The position numbers were made by a program, and so were the translations under genes. The notes under the pieces were generated by a model that was not told the DNA's origin, searched no databases, and saw only the letters and a program-made list of their open reading frames with translations. Positions 11,768 to 25,000 of a stretch of DNA of 64,000 bases are shown here, piece after piece. This stretch comes from Helianthus annuus. Lineage: Eukaryota > Streptophyta > Magnoliopsida > Asterales > Asteraceae. The stretch's first letter is position 1. The number at the start of each line of letters is the position of its first letter. The DNA is taken from assembly GCF_002127325.2 (NCBI RefSeq), contig NC_035443.2, positions 124,472,703-124,536,702 on the forward strand. The letters run 5' to 3'.

Positions 11768-14700
11768 TCCAGCACCCGGTCATTAACCCCCAAATGCTTA
11801 AATCATACAAAACAGATTAAAACGGGTTATCTCAATGATTTAACCACTAATCGATTAAATATTCAATACCCGACCAAGCGGTAATAATTTATCGTATCCC
11901 AAGCCCGTATAAGGAAAACAAGTTAAAAGTATTTACCTGAGCTTAAAATGCGAGAATTGATTACTCGGCCGTATATTCTATTTAAACTAGTGCAAGTAGC
12001 TTTTACCGGGGCTCCTAATCTAGAACGAAGGTTTTAATAACCTATTAGATTACTAAGGGGTCTTATTTAAGTTATAAACTTAGACCGGTTAGTTTAAAGA
12101 AAGGTTTACGGTACGAAACGCAAGATTAAGCGGTGATCGGATTGGAATGTAATTTAGACTCGACAAGTATGGAGACTTGTATAAAATGGGTAAACTAATT
12201 ACATTTTGGATTTTGAAGTAAAAATGATAAGGTTTGACCCGTTTCGGTTAATTTATGCAAACTAGTTACATAAACCGTACCGAACGTGTATAAGCATAAC
12301 GGGTAACCGGATGAGTCAAGTACAAGCTCCATAAGTTATTTATGCTTAAAATATGTTGTGATATCAGTAGGATATCAACAATTATGCCCCAAATGAATTT
12401 AAAACCAATTTAAGTCCCGTAAGGGTATTTTGGTCATTTTAAAGTTTATAAAAGAGCTTTAATAGTAAACTGAGGTTCTAGTCTAAAACATTCAGTAAAA
12501 ATATTTATTTTATCATGTTACATCGGTAAGATATCATACATATGTGAGGTTCACCATTTATGGCTAAACTATGCACCGTAGGGACATTTTGGTGATTTCA
12601 CATATGGTTTAAGGACAAAATTGGAAGTCTGAGTTCAAGACTTATACTTACTATTAATATATTAAAATCCATTTATAAAATCAGTAGGTAACAAGTCTTA
12701 GGTGTTAAATATGGTTTTAAACCATACTATGCGCCTAATTTGCGTAAAAGTCGATATTTGACGATGTTTGAGATGTTTATGGAAATCTAAGATTTTGATC
12801 AGCCTTTTAGGTTTAAAATAATTCATTTAACATATAACATCAGTAGAAAAAGGTTTGGCATGTTAATCATGTGTTAATCTCATTTTATAAATAAAAAGGC
12901 TATTATCGTCATTTATCGAATCATACGAGAACTCAATGATATGGTCAGTTTAGAATCTGACCAAAAATTCCAAAAATCTCTAAAAATAATATCAAAACAG
13001 TAGGTAATGGGTTTGGTGCCAAAATTTGGGTTTAAACATGATTTATGCTAAAAATGTAATTTAATTAATAAAAAGTTTCATTTTATGATATCTTGCATAA
13101 CTTTAGTTTGAGACCAGAAACTGTTGTCAAATTTATTTGACATACTTATATATCAGTAATAAAGCTATTTTTCCTCTCACATATCCAAAAATCTCGTTTT
13201 TATAACATAAGGGCATAATAGTCAAAATTAAGCATAATAACGGAAACAAGCAAATAACTCAGATTTCTAGTATGATCGTGTAATATAACCTTATAGGGTT
13301 ATGCTACATTAAATTACAATCATAACGAAACCTAAAATCAATAGCAAACTAATCTAATTCGGTTCATAATCGAAAGTCAACGCAGAAGTCAAACTTCGCG
13401 ACTTTCGGTTGCAAACCGACCCTAAAACTGGAATTGATGAGCCGAACATGTTTTCACATGTTCTAATAATTATTACCAAGTTGTTTAAGTGATAAAACGT
13501 ATTTTAGAACATTTCTAAACTTATATCGCAATTATTTTGAAAACTGACCTTTTGACTTTTTAAAACAATCTTACGTTGACTCGTCAATTGACCAAGCAAA
13601 CGTGATTCATAGGAGGTGCCCTTTTGAGGGTTTAATACCTACCTAATTACAATCATGTAGCCACGTTTGTTGCGAACAACGGCTCGACCGTTTACGGTCT
13701 TACTAAAAGTCAAAGTGTTTATCGTAAACGCTTGACTTTTCGGCTTTTTAAGCCAAATAAAATAAACTAGTCACGAAAGGACACTTACAAAAGGTCCTAT
13801 GGACTGAAATAAACTCAGAGGAGGTTCCAAATTGTTGAGGATCCTCCAGATTTGAGAGAGAGAGCATGAATGAAAAATGATGCAAGTGAAAATGGTTGAA
13901 GGTCTCATCTACTTATAGTTTTTGAGACAAGATTAGATTGTGCCAGGTGTTTAAGTGAGTTAACAAGATTGCTACAGGTGTAAAACCAGTTAATAAATCA
14001 GTATAACATGCCCCTAGTATTATATTAATGGTTTAGATGTGTGGAGAACAAAACAAGGACCCAAAATAGCACGTTCGAAACCTGCTGTTGCTGCTGTTTA
14101 AGGGCTGGCGGCCCGCGAAGGTGAGCCCAGCCACGCTACGCGGCCCGCGATCGAGTGGCCCAGCTCCACAGGTTTTGCAGAATTACATATTTGGTCCCTG
14201 ACTTCTTTATGCAGCCTACTAAGTGCAGGAAACAACAATAACAGCTTAAAAATGTTGTTGCTGCTGTTTAGGGGCTGGCAGCCCACGACAGCAGGTCCAG
14301 TGGGCTTCACGGCATGTTACTTGCCCAGCCCAGCCACCCCAAGTTTGGCAGATGTGCTGCTTTAGCCCCTGTCATCTTTTATGCGTAACTTAAGTTTCAT
14401 TTTTGACGTAATAGGTACCTTATCTTCTCGTTTCATAAATGTAATGTTAACATAAGGTACGAAACCTCTAACGGCCAACCCAAGGCACACTCGGGAGTTT
14501 AACTAGGCATTGCGAAGTTTCTTTTTTTTCAAAAGGCCCTTCAAAGACATGGTTTCGCGCGTGGAAGCTTTTAGTCCTTAATTTGTGAACTCGCGAGTAT
14601 TATTGCGAAATGGCATAAAAATCTTACATGGCCAGTATTAGACACTTCCGAGGATATGTCCGAACATAACGGAGTTTCCGGTATGCTTAAATGGTCATTG

Positions 14701-15142
14701 AAAGGTATAGTTTTAGATGTTGACGCTTTTGGTCCCTCTAATGCGCAAACTTGCGCGTATTGATGTTTAATAGCATCAAAGCCTTGTGCAATCCATATTA
14801 AGCATTCTCAGGAATATAATTGCACTTCATAATACCTCCAGTTCGTTAAAAGGTAATTCAGAGGTATAATTAAACATGTTGACGCTTTTAACCTCTTTAA
14901 CTTGCAAACTTGCGCGTTTTTTTATTTCACTTATTGGCGTAAAAGCCTTAAATGGCCAATATTAGGTATTCCCGAGAGTATAATCAATATCATGAAGCTC
15001 TCGGTTTGTAAAAAGGTCACTCAGAGGTAAGAATTTACATGTTGACGCTTTTAACCCTTCGACGCGCAAACTTTCAAATAATTATGCAAACGGCTCCTCT
15101 TGACCAACAAGTGGCTCAATTGTGAATATGAATACCGTGTAA
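11768..15142 (-). mobile_element. G1 3' LTR, left part (interrupted by S1 and by B1)
   Basis: It is homologous to A2 (22982-26519) from about 590 bp inside the LTR; for example the stretch around 11895 parallels 23715. Orientation is minus, as for A2 and the G1 interior. The left end is missing because S1 inserted at 11767/11768. The right end continues at 36876-37039, after the B1 insertion: 15138-15142 and 36871-36875 are both TGTAA. It contains a GC-rich duplicated block (around 14082 and 14251, with GGCTGGCGGCCCGCG) and tandem repeats of about 165 bp. ORFs such as 14098-14310 lie inside repeat text and are not genes. Confidence 0.8.
14540..15142 (-). repeat. Tandem repeats of about 165 bp in the G1 LTR
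   Basis: The landmark GTTGACGCTTTT (with variants) followed by a pyrimidine-rich segment and GCGCAAACTTGCGCG recurs near 14547, 14712, 14877 and 15041, a spacing of 164-165 bp. A2 has the same landmark near 26092 and 26257. The units are diverged. Confidence 0.65.
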
Positions 15143-17520
15143 TGTGACACTTGTGCTCCGTTAACACAAAATGTAGGACACTATCTTTTAACAAAGAAAC
15201 AATGTGTTTTGGTCTCAAAAATTTGTTTATTTTGGTTTTACAATTTCACGTTTTGATTCTAGTTCATTTTCAAACCTTAAATCGCTTCTGGGAAGTTATA
15301 CGCGAACTGATGCGTAAACGTAATCAGTTTAATGCGGCAAACACTCCAGAATAGTGACATAGGCTTGAAATAACTTTTATACAACTTAGAAATAAGTTTT
15401 GAAAGCTTTGGTGTGTCAAAAACAAGTTTATTCACACTCAGGGACTATTTGCGTCAAACTGTGAAAGTCTGCTGATTCACATAGTATCGAACATTCCGGA
15501 ACTTGATCATAAGTTAAAAATGCCCTAAATATCCTTTACATAGCTTAGAAATAGGCTTTGAGGTGTTTGATGCGCAAAAATAAACTTATTTGATCAATAA
15601 GGACTAAAAGCATCAAAAAGTGCGTAAGTTTGCATTTTTGCGCATAACTTACGTTCTGAATATATCCGGACATCCAAAAATTTTGTAATCATTAAAATAT
15701 TTTATTTTAGTGTTTGGAATGTTAGAATTTCACTCGTCGCATAATTTGGATCGATTTCGGGTTCGTTACGCCTTCCGTCGTAATTAACCGAACAACGCAA
15801 TCGTACGGTCAAATGAACCGACATCTGAGATGTTTTTGAGAATATTTTAAGTTCCCTATACTTTAACTTCATTTTAGAGCTTTGAAATGGGGTTAACGGG
15901 TCTTAAACGTGTCAAAAATGCATCAAAAACCATGTTTTGGGCACGCAGGGACTAAAACTGACAATCTGCCAAAGATTGCTTGAATTTGGTCATTTCAGCT
16001 AAATTTGATGGTTTTGATCCCTTGTTTTGCACTCTATGGGCTGGTATTTGATGGTTTTACATGTCCCATTGTATTTCAATACCATGTGCCCACATGGAGG
16101 GCCAAGATCGAAGCACGGATTGCGAGGAACGATCCTAACGGTTGTGGGTTTCCTATAAATACCCAACAGTTTCATTCCTTTCAACTCACAATCTGATTCA
16201 ATTGCTCTAAGTTAGGGTTTAACACTTCATACCTGAGCAAATTGGATTAAGATCTTCCTAGCTTGGACCCTTTGTAAGTTTCTTTCGTGCTTGTTTATGC
16301 ATTTCAAGCGTGAAAGTCAAACAATGTTTGACTTTCTGCTTTGACCAGTCTTTGGTCAACACAAAGTTCGTTTGAACTTTGCAATGTGAGTGTAATCACG
16401 ATGGTTATAGTCCCTTGTGACTATACCTATTGATTACCACGTTAATTAGGTGTAGTGACGAGTCATAGTTTCAGTCAAAATACGTGCCTATGCGTATTTT
16501 GCAACCAAACTATTCTTAGGTATCAAAACCATTTGTTTTGATATCAAACTTGTTTTCTAACTTAATTAAACATGTTTTAACATGTTTAACTCATCACTCT
16601 TAGTTTAGTGCTTATATAGGGTCGTAAGATAAGCGGTCTAAACAACCGCTTAGACTTTCGAACCCGACCCGTTTGGTCGATCGTTAGGATCCGACCAAAC
16701 ATATAATGTGACCATAGTTGTATAGGGAATAACCTTCCAAGGTTATACCTTATGGTCACTTCGTTTAGTTAGTTGTATGATATGTAGTTTATATGCCATA
16801 GGAAAATGACCAAAATGCCCTTTTTCGCATAATTTCATTTTAAGCATATGTAACACATGTTTTGATATGTAAACTAATTATATAACATAATTAGATATGT
16901 TAAAGCATATAATACTTGTCATAAGACTAGTTAGGCGTCTCGAACGCGCTTTCGCGCGAACGACACATTAAAGTGGCGTAAGCTACCTTAATGGGTCGTA
17001 ATGGGTCGTAAGCACTTAGAATAGGTTCCGATTTAGAATGTAGGCTTTGTTAAACCATACCACATGATTTCCAATACTCGTTTGGTTTACAAGACCTCAT
17101 TCTACCCGATCTTCTGATTTAGGTGTCGATTCACTAACATAGTATCCGTTACCCTAGGAACCGCTTCAACACTTGAACTCTTGGTCTTTTGAGCTTTGTT
17201 ATACCTTTGAACCGGAACTGTACGCAATCCCAGGCGAGTACATAGTTCCCCTCTTTTACCGTTTTCAAATGTTTTGGGGTGATTCTTATGTGTAATCGAT
17301 TTGTTTTCAAAATGTATGGCAAATATGTGTTCACTAAGTGCTTTTATGTGTTTTATTCCGATTATGCAAATACAATGTTTTATCCTTAAGTGATCTGCCT
17401 ATCTTCATAGTTAGATTCATGCAGGATATTTGAAGTATAGTCTTAGATCTTCCTATCTTCATAGTAAGATTTTAAAGAAGTACTTTACAACTCGATGGTT
17501 GGTTTTTGTGTAGTTTGTTG

Positions 17521-17636
17521 GTGATTTAGATAACGAAACTAGATAATACAATAAGCACATGGTGGATACACCGCTGGTACTTCCTATATATAAGTGTGCT
17601 TATTGTATTACCTTTCGTGGCGTTATCCCGAATCAC
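17521..17636 (+). repeat. Conserved hairpin, copy a, in B1
   Basis: The outer arms GTGATTTAGATAACG and CGTTATCCCGAATCAC pair. The inner arms TAATACAATAAGCACA and TGTGCTTATTGTATTA pair perfectly over 16 bp. The loop holds GGTGGATACACCGCTGG and CTTCCTATATATAAG. The same architecture occurs at 17970 and 53506 with different but still paired arms and a nearly constant loop. It could be a structured RNA element or a small MITE-like palindrome absorbed into the LTR. Confidence 0.75.
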
Positions 17637-17969
17637 CATTAGGCTTTAGGATTGTTTTGATTCAATAATTCAATATAACATAACCCAGAATCCTTATAGC
17701 ATCTATCTATCTTCATAGATCGATTCTTGTAGGATGTTTAGAGTACTAATATTGAAGCCCCTGTTTGGATTCATTATGTACTTTAATGCATGTTAGATTT
17801 GACAATGTGACAAGAACCTGATCCCTGTAGTATCTATCTATCTTCATAGTTAGACATATATGGGATGTTTAGAGTACTAATATTGGATCCCCTATTTGGA
17901 TTCATTGCGTACTTTAATACTTGGTTACGAGGTGGAACAAGTTGACGATTGTGTGTTTATGTGGTAGTT

Positions 17970-18061
17970 GTGATTTAGATAACGAAACGGGTGTAATAAA
18001 ACAAGAACATGGTGGATACGACGCTAATACTTCCTATATATAAGTGTTCTTATTTTATTAT
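17970..18061 (+). repeat. Conserved hairpin, copy b, in B1, split by T2
   Basis: The left arm and loop are here and the right arm continues at 36150-36172. The inner arms TAATAAAACAAGAACA and TGTTCTTATTTTATTA pair with one mismatch. Relative to copy a, both arms changed together. T2 inserted at the edge of the right arm (ATTAT). Copy b lies 449 bp downstream of copy a, inside a tandem duplication that B2 lacks. Confidence 0.7.
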
Positions 18062-21000
18062 TGTGACAACCCTCACTAAATCAGGTATCCGTACGACTTA
18101 ATTAATAATTAATTACTGCTTAATTACTGTGCTTACTTGAAGTTGTGGATAAACTGCTACTTGAATTCTGATACATGTACACTTACTTGCATCATACTTT
18201 CTTTGCTGTCACTCCATTATTTACATACTGAACTCTAGTGACAACCTTGATGCACAAAAGCATAGTAGCACTATGAACGGATAACCTATTAAACATGCTG
18301 ATATAGCCAGCATCAGGCAGACACTGCCTCTAAGGCCTGTATGAGCCAGAGATGGTTGCTACAATAGTAGAGAGTGTAGGGACATAAGGGTTGTAGAACT
18401 GTGTCACTGGGTATAAGTTACAGTGACCGGATGTGCCTAAAACGTACTCTAAGTACAAAATTCAGCACTTTAACTAAAAATTCAGCACTTGTTAACTAAT
18501 AAAGTGCCAAAACATGAGAAAAATATTACTAGACACTTTCCAAAGTGTCGGGAATAAGTTGTGTCACTAAAAATGATAATAACGACACTTTAAAGCTTTG
18601 TTAAGCACTTTAACGGATCACTATCCAACTGAACAACCGGACTTTACCCGGAACATAAAAATATTGCCATTAACATTGTTTCTCTTTTTCTGAGCCAGTT
18701 AGGGTCCCCGAATACCCTAACACCCACTGTAATGCACAACACATTAGTAACCGGATTAAGTTCCTACTTAACTTAACTTTATCTTAGCACCTAGTTGGAA
18801 TGGAACCGGATTACCCCCCCCCCCTAACCGAGTTCGGTCACATTGTGGCCACCCCTTGTCCTATTTTTGATTAAACTAATCAAACATGTCTAATATCTTG
18901 AAGACATGAAACCCTTTGGATAATGATCATGCACTTTGTCTATAAGTTCCAAGTTTAACACAACATAACATTTCCATCACACAACTCAAACTCACAACTC
19001 TCTCTCCCTCTCCCCAAGCTCTCGGCCGAACATCCCCTCTATCATCCATCCATCTTTCGACTTTGTTCAAGCAATTCCAAGTAACTACAAGTGTTAAGGA
19101 TCACATACGAGGAAACTTGTTGCATTCGGAACGTGAAGGACCTCTCCTCATTACTTTTATCCACCCAATCTTCGACTAGATTCTTCCCTAGCCTCGAGCT
19201 AGTAGTAAGTTGCTACATACGCCCCGTTGATCTATTTTAAAGTGGTTAAAATGAAATATGACGGTTAAAACTCATGAACTTACAAGATGATATGTAAAAG
19301 TCTACTAAAAATGTTAAAGATGTTGGTTAAAAGTTATGATGTTGTGTAAATCTTGTAAAACTTGTCTTGTGGTGATTATTTAGTGCCGATCTATATTGTG
19401 GTAGCTCGGATCACCATCTAACCCAGATTAGTCATGTTCATGAAACATGACATAGAGTATGTTCAAGGATGAAAGAGGTTAAATGATGAAACTCTACCAC
19501 ACACTAAACATGAACTTGTGTAAAATCGACTTTACTTATGAAATAGTGTTCAAAACTAGTAGATCTACGGATCTACAAACGGTATTTTCAAAGGACCAAG
19601 TGTCAAAGAAATTATATTTTCTAAAACCGGATCTTACACTAACAAGAATGATTTTTAAACACACAAGTGTGTAAACACTTGTGTAACACTAAGTTTCGAC
19701 AAAGAACTAGTTTTGTCAAATTTTACAAGAAGTTGTAAAGATGGAATTTCTTTAAAAACGAGACTTTCAAGAAACGAAATTGATTTATATAAAGATCCAC
19801 TAAAAGTAAGGGATTTACTTCATATTCCAGACAAACTACAAGTTCATGTAATTTTTGCGATTTATATATATTTTGACTAGTTTGATGCTTTGGATATTGT
19901 TTTGGTTGAATGAGAAAATTGTTGATTTGGATTATAAAAGAAAATGATACGCTTGAAAGCGTGGCCACCTCCAGTTACAGAGGAAACTCTGGCGAAATTT
20001 TTCTAAAAACCTAACACTTAAAAGTATTTTCATCACAAGTGTTACAAATGTATTTTTGACTTGTTTTCAACATGTAAATTTCGCCACGACTTTATTTACA
20101 AAATATTGGAGGTGGGATTTTCACAAAATAAAACGGGGTAAATATATATTTCTTATATATATTTTTCATAACGTCACTTGTATAAATATTTATGATTATT
20201 TTGTGAAATATACAAATATTATTTTTAGGGTAAAAATAATATTACCGCGTTAACGACTCCAAAATAATACGAACGCCTACGCAATAATTATTTAAGTTAC
20301 ACTGGTAATTATTATTACCACTCGATCTTTAAAACGTAACTTACGCATTTTAAGGAAATATTTATGAACGCGTATTTTTGTCAAGGTATTATTTTGGGAA
20401 AAATCATAAGTATTAAAATATAATATTTTTGGGAAGAATATTTATATTTGGAGTAAGAAGTAAAATATATATTAAGTGAGACTTAATAATATATTTCGAA
20501 GTTATACCAACGCGCATGTATTAAATCCCCCATCCATGGGAAGGAAAATAATTACCAAGTATTTACAAAATGTAAACACGAAATAGTTGTCTAACTATTT
20601 CCCAAAAACTTAAACCATAAAGCTAAGGCACGGCCGTCCGTCTAATAGAGTTAGTACGTGTAGGTCGTCGCACAGCTGCTTGATCAGGAGATATACTTGG
20701 TAGAGACGCACCACAGTGAGTTCATGTCCCCCTTTTCTCTTAACTGTTTTCGGTTTTCTAAACTGCGGGGGTGAAATACATGTTACTATGTTTACGAGTA
20801 CTTTACACATGGTATGATTAGCGTAAGGAGGGTTACTACTTAGATCATGTGAGTGGGTAGGCGTGAACTGAAGGCCATTAATCCTCAGAGTAGGACCGAG
20901 GGACAGTAGCGGTAGATCTATCTGGGTGTAGCGAGCCCAGCCCCAGGCCCATCAGAACGGACCTCGGGGTGACTTTGTGCCCAACGCATAAATTCGCTAG

Positions 21001-21522
21001 GTTTGAGTCTTCCTACTTGCACTTCACACATATCAATGGCCTTGCAAACCATTGGTGATCTCTTTTTCCTTATTTGCTACATACCAGGACTTTATACATA
21101 CAAAGGTTTTACTTACTCACTTACACATGAACTCGCTTAACATTATTGTTGATTTTTCAACATACATGTATTTCAGGAAATTAAAGATCTGGCGCGGTAT
21201 GTTATGTTTTCCCGCTGCAAGGTGTTACGAGGTCATCCGGGTTTGGGGGATGTGACTTTTTCCTGGACGAGTCACAGTCCTTAAACTGTGTTTGTTTCAT
21301 GTCGATGTTGTGTTTGTTGAACAATGTTTTATGTTATTAGATTTTATCTCCCGTTGCATGTGTCAACGTCTTTAGACAATGTTGTTGTATTTGGTTTTTA
21401 AAACTTAATCCTATGGATGATCTTGCATGGTTTTTATGTCATATAGCTTTGTTATGATTAAGCTATGGTATTAAGAAGTCACACCAAAATTAACCACGCT
21501 TCCGCAAAGCCAGGGTGTGACA
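18062..21522 (+). repeat. T2 5' LTR
   Basis: TGTGACAACC...GGGTGTGACA, 3461 bp, matching 32677-36144 and T1/T3. A candidate TATA box (TATAAG) is at 18941, followed by a CT-rich segment (about 18995-19020). An 11-base C tract is at about 18814. No gene: ORFs such as 19483-19674 and 20056-20253 recur only as repeat text. Confidence 0.95.
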
Positions 21523-21525
21523 GCT

Positions 21526-21537
21526 TGGTATCAGAAC
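21526..21537 (+). other. T2 primer-binding site, mutated
   Basis: TGGTATCAGAAC, 3 nt after the LTR. The consensus, kept in T1, is TGGTATCAGAGC, so the penultimate base differs (G to A). Confidence 0.85.
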
Positions 21538-21755
21538 TCTGATCATAGCGAACTAGGATTCCTTCTCGAGTCTAGACTATGATCACTTGGGCTCTCACGA
21601 AAAACATTTTTACACTACATACCACTTAAGTCCAGATCCAAAACGTTTTTACAAACAAATGTTGAGCACATTTTATTTATTATTTATAGGCTCAGTCTGG
21701 GAGGCCGAGGCTCGGTCTTGGAGGCCGAGGTAGTTGTCTAATGGGACTAGGTAGT

Positions 21756-21960
21756 CAGTCTGAGAGGCTGAGAGAATTGGCTAGTGGGACTAGGAAGAGC
21801 AGTCTGAGAGGCTGGGAGAATTGGCTAGTGGGACTAGGAAGAGCAGTCTGGGAGGCTGGGAGGCTAGTGGGACTAGGAAAAGCAGTCTGGGAGGCTGGGA
21901 GGCTAGTGGGACTAGGAAGATCAGTCTGGGAGGCTGGGAGGCTAGTGGGACTAGGAGAAC
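21756..21960 (+). repeat. Minisatellite in the T2 leader (39/44-bp units)
   Basis: Five units start at 21756, 21800, 21844, 21883 and 21922 (spacing 44, 44, 39, 39), each with CAGTCTGGGAGGCTGGGAGG or a close variant and GTGGGACTAGG. The 39-bp units are multiples of three, so an incidental ORF (21741-21986) reads 13-residue repeats. It has no counterpart in T1 and I do not call it a gene. Confidence 0.85.
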
Positions 21961-22047
21961 TATTTGATTATTTAATTGGTGACTAATGTGTTTATCTGAT
22001 TGTATGATTGATTATTTGTGCATATCTGTGTTTGTGTTACAGACACC

Positions 22048-25000
22048 ATGGACTCATCCAGCACTGGTGATTCGGACACCACGGGCCCTAGACCCATTGT
22101 ATCAGACGACTTAGAGTCTTCGGAGCACGAGGTTCACACATCAGACATTACCAGCACAGACGAGGATGACTTCTAGCCCTTTGCGTTACCTGATGATGCT
22201 GTTGAGCTCGCTGATGGCCCTGTTGCTGGGGACCTACCGCTCGTAGAGATCCCTGCTCCCATACCTTTGGCCGTTTATCCTGCTTACGATATGCTCCTTG
22301 ACGCCGACGCTGACGACGACGTCGATCTATTTGATGACGAGCCCTTTGAGGATGATGTTCAGGGCGAGGCCCTTCTAGCTGCTGGTGATCTTTTGTTACT
22401 CGCAGACGCTCCAGCTGAGGAGTCACCTGCACACTCACCGGTCCCAGACTCTTTCGAGTCTGTGGCTTCCGCACCATCGCATACTCAGAGTGCGCAACAC
22501 TTTTCCCACGGTTCAGATCCTGATAGGGCATCCTTTGTTGCCCCTGCCCCTAGCTTTGCTTTCGATCACGATGTTGAGGAGGATTCCGATCCTGTCTTTC
22601 CCCCTGGGTTCGACCCAGATCAGGAGATAAAGTTTATACCATTGGATCAGCCTATGGAGGACCCGGTTGACCCAGTTGACCCTACTTTTGATTTTGAGAT
22701 GGCATTTGATGACCCCGAGCCTGCCATGGCCCCCGAGCCGGTGGCCGCTTTAGACCCTGCGTTTGAGCATGACCCTGTTCATGCTGGTATACCCGTTGTT
22801 GATCCTGTGATTGCTGACCCACCCATTGATGATCACCCTGGCAATGTTCCACTATTGGAGGGTGACCATGTTGTTGTTGCTGACCCTGTTGATGCCCCTT
22901 TCATAGCTGATGCACCCGTCGACCCTATTGTTGCTCCCCTACCTGATCCTGTTCCCTTGGAGCCCGAGCATGCACTATTCGTGTCACACCCCGATTTCCA
23001 CGTGTCACCGGTGGGCCCGGCGTGGGGTACAGTGACGTAGTTGGCATCGTCATAGACAATCAACACAATATAATAATGCACAGCGGAAGCAGAATAGATA
23101 CATTTCAACTTTAATTAAAATGACATAATAAACATCATAAGTAGTTGAAACGGATCCACAGGCGGATCAAATAAAAATAAGAATAAATTGTTCAACAGTT
23201 ATTTGTCGTCCGAGCTTGCGAGACTATAGTGGACGCTCTTAGGAAACAGCCAGCCTATTTCGTATAGTACCTGCACTTAACCTTTTGGGAAAAATACGTT
23301 AGTTTACACTGGTAAATACAAATCGACTGACTCATTTTGAAAATGATTGAAAATTGATTTAAATGCACAAGGCATAAATATTTTTATTAACTTGGGATAT
23401 TTATGCAATATAAACTTGTGAACGATTTACATGTACCCGTACTTATGGTGGCCCGGGATCTGCTGTCCGGGCTAAAGGTTAAATGACACACCACATTAAA
23501 GAGTTATACACGCCGGGTGTACGCCTACACCCCGTGCTCTGGTCGTGGCCATCTCGTAAGATAATGCCAAGGATATCCGGGACACGGTCAATAACCCCCC
23601 AAAGCCTAAAGTAAGACAAGACTGTTTAAACGAGTCGCACAAGCTATTCAAGACTGTACACCCATAAGGTGCAGGACTTGTGCGCCCGATCAAGCGGTAT
23701 TTTAAATACCGTACCCCAAGCCCGTATAGGGAAAATAAGTCAAAATGTATTTACCTGAGCAAGTATGAATCACAAATGGTAAGTGTAGGTAGCTTTTACT
23801 GGGCCTCCTAATCTGGAACAAAGGTTTATAATAACCTATTAGATTCCTAACGGGTCTTTTATTTAAGCCTAAGCTTTGACCGGTTAGTTTTAAGGATGAT
23901 ACGGTACAAGCGCACGATTAAGCGAAAGACCGGATAGAATGCGATTTAGACCCGACAAGTTTGAATACTTGTATAATATGGGTATACTAAATACATTCTG
24001 GATTTTGAGATAAAAATGATAACGTTTAACCCGTTTCGGTCAATTTACGCAAACTAGTTACGTAAACCGAACCGAACGCAAAAAGGGCGTTACGGGTAGC
24101 CAAAAGAGTCAAATGCAAGTTCCCTGAGATAATATGCTTTATATATGATATAATATCAGTAAGTTATGTTCTATTATGCCCCGAACAATTTTAAACTCAA
24201 TTTATGCCTTAGAAGGGCATTTTGGTCATTTAAAAGATTATAAAAGAGTCAAATTAGAAATCTGAGTTTCGGGTCTGGTTTATACAGTAAATATACTTCA
24301 TTTAACATATTATAACAGTAGGGTATGACCCATATACCAAACTTAACATTTAAAATCAAACTATGCACCGTAGGGGTATTTTAGTAAATTCATAAGGGCT
24401 AAAAATGCCAAAACTGCAAATCTGAGTTCATATACTTATACTTACTGTTATTATATGAAAATATACCAATTACATCGGTAGGTATAAGTCTTATATGTTT
24501 AAAATGAGTATAACGCTTACTATGCGTTAAAAATGCCAAAAATGCGATTTAACGCCGTTTCCGGGTTTTCAAAAGAAAGCTGGGATTTTTATATTTCCAG
24601 AATGCTTAAAATAATTTATTTAACATATAAAATCAGTAGAAAAACGTTTCGGGTCAAAAGAATGCGTAAAACTCATTTTATGGCTTAAACGGTCAAAACC
24701 GGCATTAACCGAATCGACTAAGCGATCTATGATACGATCAGCCAAAAATTTAATAAAAATCATCAAAAATCCCAAAATATTATATAACATCAGTGGTTAA
24801 AAAGTTTTGTATCAAAACGTGGCCTGAAATAGGTTATACGCGAAATGCGCCGTTTATGTAACTTTAAGATATAGTTTTACGATATCGGCCATAACTAAAA
24901 ATCTGGACCACTAACTGATCTCAAATTTTCGGTGCAAGTTTATATATTAGAAATAAAGATTTCTACTCTTTCACTTTTCCAAAAATCACGTTTTATATCA

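Larger units (their letters stand above)
15143..18061 (+). mobile_element. B1 solo LTR, left part (interrupted by T2)
   Basis: It begins TGTGACACTTGTGC directly after TGTAA (15138-15142). The other half is 36150-36870, ending GAGGTGTTACA and followed by TGTAA (36871-36875). The perfect 5-bp TSD and absence of internal sequence identify a solo LTR, about 3.64 kb after removing T2 and one T2 TSD copy. It is homologous along its length to B2, in the same orientation. No gene: short ORFs (15151-15354, 15999-16196, 17149-17334) are incidental. Its 3' part contains a roughly 450-bp tandem duplication carrying two copies of a hairpin. Confidence 0.9.

Noticed and set aside
21741..21986. 81-codon ORF with 13-residue repeats
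   Set aside because: It is a translated minisatellite in the T2 leader. T1 has a different repeat and no such ORF.
22148..22531. 127-codon minus-strand ORF
   Set aside because: Antisense of the Asp/Pro-rich ORF0; Arg/Gln-rich composition follows from codon complementarity.
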